Source of the DNA: Eimeria necatrix
Taxonomy: Eukaryota > Apicomplexa > Conoidasida > Eucoccidiorida > Eimeriidae
DNA: 64,000 nt
Assembly: GCF_000499385.1 (NCBI RefSeq)
Contig: NW_013652089.1
Location: 1 to 64,000 of the forward strand
Direction of reading: 5' to 3'
A model generated the notes under the pieces. The model did no database searches. It was not told the origin of the DNA and was given only the letters and a program-made list of their open reading frames with translations. Of the stretch, positions 58,397 to 64,000 are shown in pieces (within the stretch, counting starts at the first letter, position 1; each line of letters opens with the position of its first letter). Made by a program: the position numbers and the translations under genes.

Positions 58397-58473
58397 TGTC
58401 GGAGAGAGAGGCCTGTGGCCCCACAGCTAGTCTCGCACCCCTATGCCCTCAAACCCTAAACCCTAAACCCTAG

Positions 58474-61400
58474 CAGAGGGCAGAAGAGGCAGTGGGGGGG
58501 GAGCAATGAATGCAATGAAACGAATTGAAATGCATATTATGTGGGAGATATAAGTAACGTGAATTTATATTATATATGTGCAGGACTTGCACTTCCTAAA
58601 GATTCAACGTATTGATCTGCCCCTGCGAAACACACATATAGTACCACACAATGTGCATAGGTGAACATACTGAACGATTTTAATTGATGTATATACACTC
58701 CATATGCATATATATACACATTATTACATGTAATTTGAAAACATATTTTTTCCCCTCATTTCGCGTTTGAAAGTGAAGCTTCAAAGTATAAGCACAAGCA
58801 GCCGAGCACGGCTGAGGCGCTTCCAAAGAAAGGCCTAAGCTGAAAAGAAATGGAAAGCATCCTAAACCCTAAACCCTCAAGCTTGTTGGCAGGGGCAGGT
58901 TCTGTTCGCCTTCACTAATTCCTAAACCCTATGCCCAGAAGCCCCTGGGCCCTAGAAACTGACAGCTCCGAAGCACAAGACGGGACTGAAGCTCGCTCAT
59001 TTCCTAGTTATGCTCAGGGTTTAGGGTTTAGGGTTTAGGGTTCCGCATTAGCGTCCCCGCCCTCGCCTGCTTTCCCTTTTGTTTGTGGTTGCGTATATGC
59101 GCAGGCATAAACACATGTACATGTAAGTATATATATACATATATAATCTGCGCAAATTAATATATGTATATACACATTTATAGTTATAAATTGCTTCTGT
59201 GGCTGTTTCATTCTCACTTTAGTTTAAGCTGACATGCAAGAGATACACCTGCACACAGATATACAAAATATATGCATAAATATATATTTTTGTATGCATA
59301 TATACACATATCTTTGTGCATGCGCATGCACCTCCATGCATAAGCATGCATGCATGCATTCCATATATATATATATATATATACATACATATATATATAT
59401 ATATATGTGTGCATCCTGAGGTAAACCCGAGATAAACCTGTCTGCATGCATCATTTAAAACTCTTATTTACACATTTGCACTTGTGTATTGGCATGAATC
59501 AATAATGTAAATGTGCAAGAACAGTTATTTTATGAATACTTACTCACAAGGAGCTACCGTTTACGTACACTCCACATGCACGTGCTGTGCGAATTTATTC
59601 ACAACTACGCACAATGTCATAAATTCATTATCTGACTCTGTTCACAGCTACATCAAATATGAATAATATATATGCATGTGTGATGCTCGCATGCGTCTTG
59701 CTTGCCTTGCTCCTAAAGAAGCTTTTACGTCTCTCCCGGAGGACATTTGCAGAAATGTTTTGATGTATATACACGTTTTTAGTCCAAATATTCACTTCTT
59801 TTCAGGTCGGAATGCAGACAACACGTGTAGCACCTATGCCTCCGTATATTTACACATACATCTATTTACGTATATAAATATGTATATGGAGACAGATATA
59901 TACTTGTTTATATGTCTGCATGCATGTGCTTGTTATTTATAGAGATACACTTTACACATCAAATCTTTTGACGCCTCGAGCGAGTGTTCTCCCACTGCAC
60001 TGAAGAGCGTCTGTTGCTGCTGCCCAGAGCCACCTCAAGAAGTATTTTTCTTTAGAAGTATTTCTTATGAGGGGACTAAGGGTCTGCACTAGAGGCCCTT
60101 TCGCTCAGCAGGGGCCCCTGTAGCAGCCGGCCGTGACCACTGGTCATCTCTAGAGCATAACCCACTACTGTAAGGGCTTTCTAGAGCCTTTTCGCCCCCA
60201 ACTACTGAGACCATTGCCTCTGTGGGGCCCCACTGAGCTACTTCCCACTGAGAATTCATGTAGAATTAAGTCCTATTGCACTGGTTTAGTTAAGTCAGCA
60301 GCCGAGGTGTGGGTGCGCCTGCAATTGTGTGGGTTGGGGGGCGCTGGCAACGGCGGGGCCCCTCTGTGCGCTGAGCGCGCCCCCGGGGACCCACAGGGCC
60401 CCCCATAGGCCCCCAGTTAGTCTCAGAACACATGAATTTGATGCAGCTAAGAAGAGCTACAGCGCAGCAGCAACCAGGGCTGCTTCTGGGAAGCTTGATG
60501 GGGTGGACCGGTGAGCCCTGGTTGCTGGTGCTGGCTGCTGCTGCCGTTCCCTCAATAGGGGTGAGGGTGTGGAAGTCGCTGCAATGAATTACGAGCTAAA
60601 CGCATGCAAATCGACTTAATAATCAGAAGAAACAAAAGTTAAACGGGCTTTACTGGCGCAACGGAGCCTCTGCTCTGAGGACCGCTGTTTGTCCGCTGTG
60701 TTGCTGCTGCGCTGCTGCTGCAGCTGCTGTTGCTGCTGCGGCTGCCGCCGGGGCGCGTGTCTGTGTGGCAGTGGGCGGACCGCTGCAAAAACTTTTTATC
60801 TAATTTATTTCTGTAATTTATTTCTGTCCCTCCTTTTCTGTGTGTCGCATCCATCACCCTGCGGACTAGGCCTAACACCTCAGGCCTGCAGCCATCGCAC
60901 TGTAGCCGACGAGTGACCCCGACCCGACCCGGTGGAAACCCCAACCGTCAACCCAAAACCCTAAACCCTAAACCCTAGACCCTAAATGCCAAAACCTAAA
61001 CTCTAGCCCTAGCCTCTGAAGCAGACCCTCCGACCTCCCCTCCGCCCGCTTTGCTACTCTCTCTGCTTGCATCTTTTTACTTAGCGGAGGGGCCCCCCAT
61101 AGCAGCCGGCCCCCCTGTTGCAGCAGCAGCAGCAGCAGGGGCCCCCATTGTATCCTTGGCTTACCACTGCAGCAGGAGCAGCTGCGCTCGTCAGCGCAAA
61201 CCTCTCGATGCCCCAAACTCCTCGCCTCTCCCCTGGCGGCCTGGCGGCCCAAACCCTAGACCCCCACCCCGACGCCCAGCCCCTAAACCCTAAACCCTAA
61301 GCTCCAAAACCCTTAAAACCAGCCTCATGGCTCTTCCCCCCTTCGCCCAGCCCCTCAGCTGCTCCCTAGGGCGCAGGTCGGACTGCTCAGAGGCGGCGAC

Positions 61401-61580
61401 GGCGCCCTCAGACTCCCGCGATGAGTGTAGGTCTAGGGTGTACGTACACCTCAGTGCTGCTGCTTCTTGCTGCTTCTTTTGACTATTCCAAAACTGGCTG
61501 CGCTTTATGCCGCCAGGCAGTGTGGTCTCGGGGCTGCAACCGACGGTTGCTGAAACTACCGTAGTGCCGCTGTTGCTGCT
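58474..61580. other. AT-microsatellite and GC-rich intergenic DNA; one isolated exon-like block
   Basis: 58200-59950 is AT-rich with (AT)n tracts, notably 59364-59406, and many CATGCA motifs. 60080-60420 turns GC-rich with GGGGCCC strings. 60427-60510 is bounded by TCTCAG and a GTGAGC donor and reads HEFDAAKKSYSAAATRAASG, a helical-looking peptide that could be an internal exon of an unmodelled gene. Nothing else was supported. Confidence 0.4.
61437..61450. repeat. Palindrome GGTGTACGTACACC (copy 2)
   Basis: A perfect 14-bp palindrome upstream of the membrane-protein exon at 61581. Confidence 0.95.
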
Positions 61581-62870
61581 GTGGCTGCTGCTACTGCTGC
61601 TGCTGCTGTCGCTGCTGTCGCTGTTGCTGCTGTTGTCGTTGCTGCTGCTGTTGCTGCTGCTTCTCACGAGGAACTGGAGAAGGGTATAGGTCATGCAACT
61701 GGGCCAGGGGAAGGGGAGAGTATTCTTGTTGCTGTGCACTTGCTTGCCTCTTTTTTGCCACTCAAGACGCTCCTACCTGCTTCTGCTGCTGCCGCTGCTG
61801 CTGTTGCTGCTGCTGCCGGTGTGTCTGGGCCGAGTGCAGCAGCTGCTGCAGTTGCAGCAGCAGCCGCAGCGGCGGAGGCCGCCCTATCGCCGCGCGACGA
61901 GGACTGCTGCTGCGGAGGAGGCGTGAGCAGCAAGAAGAGCAGCAGCAGCAGCAGCAGCAGCAGCGTGTGCGGAGGCGGGCGCGTGCCGAGCACCTGCGTC
62001 GTGGGCGTGGAAAGCCCCGTGTCCGTTGAAGAGGGGCCCCCCATTTGCCAGGCCAAGGCCGCCAGCACTGAGGGGCCCCTGGGGGGCCCCTCGCCGCCGC
62101 CGCCGCGGCGGCTGCAGTCGGGCTACGTGCCCTACAACCCCTACGGGCTCTCGCGGCTCGCGCGGCAGCTGCTGGAGCTCACCGAGCTGCCTTTTATGAT
62201 TCTTTGGATTTATTTTGCTTATTTTCTTGTTATTGTTGCTCTCACAGCTCACAAAGTCCGCTCCAGGGTTTGGCTCAGTGCCCTCGTGGCCGGCACTCTC
62301 GTGGGCATCGGGCTCAACGCCAACGCCTACAGAGCCATCATGTACAGGGGGTACCCTGACGTCGGGTAAACCCTAAACCCTAAACCCTAAACCCTAAACC
62401 CTAAACCTTACACCCCTAGCGGCGCAGCCCTGAGCCGCAGCCACTGACCACCCAAGGCTGCAGTCCCGAGCACCACCTCCACTCGTGGGCGGCAGCCGTC
62501 GCCCGCTACCCTCAACCCGTAAACCCCAAACCCTAGACTCTAAACCCTAAACCCTAAACCCTAAACCCTAAAGTGTAAGCTGTAGAGCGTGAACTCGAGT
62601 GCGCGGGGCGTTGTGGGGCTGGCGAGCAGGATAATAGTTCGTTTTTTTCTAATACCTTTCGGGGTTTCTGCGCTGTCGGGGCTGACCCACTCTTTGCGCG
62701 AAGACTTTCTGCTGGTGTTTCCCGTGGACCCCGTAGAGCTGCTGATAGCCCTCACGGCCCCCACTGTGGTGGTTTGTTCTTTGATGCTGGGGCGGGTGGT
62801 GTTGCTGCACCGGCTGCGGGTGCCGATAACTCTGCGCAACTTCCTCTTGAACGGCAACATTTACTCCTGA
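61581..62870 (+). CDS. Multi-pass membrane protein with a telomere-repeat intron, unknown function
   Basis: Two exons, about 61581-62365 and 62588-62870, join in phase: YRGYPDVG is spliced to VNSSARGVVG. The start of exon 1 is unresolved because the open frame begins in alanine-repeat sequence without an ATG. Past the Ala/Ser runs, exon 1 encodes a conserved-looking block (SGYVPYNPYGLSRLARQLLE) and two membrane helices (about LPFMILWIYFAYFLVIVAL and WLSALVAGTLVGIGL). Exon 2 encodes VRFFLIPFGVSALSG, FPVDPVELLIALTAPTVVV and a C-terminal NGNIYS. Three to five helices in total are likely. No family is recognised. The 222-base intron (62366-62587) begins GTAAACCCTAAACC and is built largely of CCCTAAA repeats, and more follow directly after the stop codon. 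Confidence 0.65.
62366..62587 (+). other. Intron containing telomere-like repeats
   Basis: The donor GTAAAC is itself part of a repeat unit. About six CCCTAAA units (to 62409) and a second block (62518-62574) lie inside, with the acceptor AG at 62586-62587. Reading through would put stop codons in frame immediately (TAA from the repeat), so splicing is needed to join the two membrane exons. Confidence 0.65.
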
Positions 62871-63014
62871 CCCCAAACCCTAAACCCTAAACCCTAAACC
62901 CTAGCCCCCCGCAACACCCACGCGCTCGCCGACGCCTCCCAAGCACCCCGCAAAGGGGGAATTTGCACTGGGATGTGGGGCGCGGCGGCGGGGCTCTTCG
63001 GCCCCACAGATTCA

Positions 63015-63028
63015 GGTGTACGTACACC
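63015..63028. repeat. Palindrome GGTGTACGTACACC (copy 3)
   Basis: A perfect 14-bp palindrome, about 110 bases after the last telomere-like unit. Confidence 0.95.
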
Positions 63029-63967
63029 CTGTAAACCTATCGTAGAGACAGTCGTCACCAGGTGTATGGGCAGGTCTCACGGCGCGCCGCCCGTGGCTCA
63101 CCAGTAGCATCGCTACCTGTCACCTCCTCGAACCTCCAACTGTCTCCTTCAATTCAAGAGGGGCATTTCCCTCTCCCCGCCGCATTATCTGGGGGCCCCG
63201 GGGACCCCAAAATCTTTAGTCAGGGGCTGGAGCCCCTAGAATGAACTCCAGGGGCTCGCCGGCCCCTACGCGCCCCTTCGGGGGGCCCCCAGGGGCTCGA
63301 GGGCCCCCAGGCGACCCTTCGGGGGGCCCCAGGGGCTCAGGGGCCCCTGGATGCCCCTCGGGGGGCCCCGCTGGCCCGTAGCTGCAGCGCTGCAAGCCTC
63401 GCTGGGGCCCTAGCCACGCAGCCAGGTGGTCTGGCTGGGCAAGGGCCTCAAGGGGCTTCAGAGTGGAGCAAGGGGCCCCCAAGGCAGCTCAGGGGGCCCC
63501 TCTGCCGACTCTTTTTTCCGTTTTTTGCCGTCACGGGGGCCCCCGCTGCAAGGGGTCCCCGCGTGCAGGGGCCTAGAGGGCCCCACAGGGGCCCCCGGGG
63601 ATCCCACTGCCTCTGTGACCTCGGCATGAGCAGCGTATGGTTTGATGAGGCCGGCAGGAGAGGACGGCGGGAGCCTCTTCTTGCTGGTTCGAGGTGCTGC
63701 TGCTTCGCCGGGGCCTCAGGTTCGCAGAGAGGGGCCCCACAGCCCCTGCTGCCTATTAGATATCTCAGGTTCTGTCTGTAGGTTGGGAGGGGCCCCCTAG
63801 GGCCCTGGACTCGTTGTTTGGGGGCCCTTGGGCCCCCTGGGGGCCCCGCCAGGGCACCTGTGGGCTTCTGTCTCTACTGTGAAATGCCAACTACGAGATG
63901 GGCCTCGGCCTGGGGCCCTCGAGGCTCAAAAGCCTCCGAGTGCTTAAGTGTGTGTACATAGCAGTGG

Positions 63968-63981
63968 GGTGTACGTACACC
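63968..63981. repeat. Palindrome GGTGTACGTACACC (copy 4)
   Basis: A perfect 14-bp palindrome 20 bases from the right edge of the window. Confidence 0.95.
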
Positions 63982-64000
63982 TGAACCTCGCCTTATGAAC

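Larger units (their letters stand above)
55658..58449. other. Intergenic: triplet-repeat blocks and first telomere-like repeats
   Basis: Holds (CTGCAGCAG)n at 55744-55783, an uninterrupted (CTG)12 at 55928-55963, and short CCCTAAA or TTTAGGG runs at 56218-56234 and 57688-57725. Open frames at 55917-56165, 56289-56492, 56495-56772 and 56754-57089 are triplet-repeat driven, with short unique tails. No domain is recognised, and a small gene cannot be excluded near 56640-56780. Confidence 0.45.
58450..62904. repeat. Interstitial telomere-like repeat cluster (CCCTAAA/TTTAGGG)
   Basis: Short runs of two to six units lie at 58450-58473, 58861-58878, 58920-58930, 59016-59042 (reversed strand), 60956-60985, 61281-61301, 62366-62409, 62518-62574 and 62874-62904. 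Orientation changes within the cluster and unique DNA intervenes, so this is not a chromosome end. Such repeats are known in coccidian, especially Eimeria, repeat-rich segments. Confidence 0.9.
62871..64000. other. Telomere-like tail, then GGGGCCCC-rich DNA
   Basis: 62874-62904 carries four CCCTAAA units. 63190-63860 is dense in GGGGCCCC and GGGGGCCCC strings, with short proline/glycine frames on both strands (for example 63216-63482 minus and 63426-63629 plus). These frames are composition artefacts unless transcription is shown. Palindrome copies lie at 63015-63028 and 63968-63981. Confidence 0.5.

Noticed and set aside
62366..62904. Chromosome end (true telomere)
   Set aside because: Runs are short, interrupted, flank coding exons and appear in both orientations nearby, and unique DNA continues to base 64000.

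Overview
The window looks like nuclear DNA of a coccidian apicomplexan, most likely Eimeria. The evidence is pervasive CAG/CTG triplet repeats running through exons in any frame, interstitial AGGGTTT/CCCTAAA telomere-like repeats, small pyrimidine-bounded introns, a eukaryotic initiator tRNA-Met, and a decayed Ty3/gypsy chromovirus. The species is inferred, not proved. All gene models come from reading splice signals and phase by eye, and no transcript evidence was available.

Layout. 1-8.5 kb: remains of two chromovirus copies. The left edge holds the chromodomain end and 3' LTR of one. 1.6-6.2 kb holds a degenerate gag-pol with 3' LTR, flanked by inverted LTR-derived arms. 9.65-12.34 kb (+): an eight-exon SDS22-like leucine-rich-repeat protein (PP1 regulator). 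15.4-17.75 kb (-): a secreted-looking glutamine-rich protein. 17.98-21.95 kb (-): an RCC1-repeat protein whose 3' end lies in a perfect 48-bp inverted repeat. 22.4-28.2 kb (-): an intronless ORF of about 1,937 codons with no family I recognise. 29.0 kb (+): initiator tRNA-Met. 29.1-33.7 kb: repeat-poor and largely featureless. 34.1-37.8 kb (+): a LITAF-type zinc-ribbon membrane domain, possibly spliced onto a downstream acidic/Q-rich protein. 40.5-44.06 kb (+): a protease-associated (PA)-like ectodomain joined to a seven-helix membrane domain. 46.5-55.6 kb (-): a very large eIF4G with an eIF4E-binding motif, MIF4G and MA3 domains. 55.7-61 kb: triplet repeats, telomere-like repeats and AT microsatellites. 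61.6-62.87 kb (+): a multi-pass membrane protein whose intron is largely telomere-like repeat. 62.9-64 kb: GGGGCCCC-rich DNA.

The genes are housekeeping or membrane functions (translation initiation, PP1 regulation, an RCC1 protein, endomembrane proteins) and do not form a pathway. The main interest is how repeats shape them: CAG tracts expand nearly every exon, telomere-like repeats sit right at splice donors, and palindromes centred on GTACGTAC recur in an intron and in the right end of the window.
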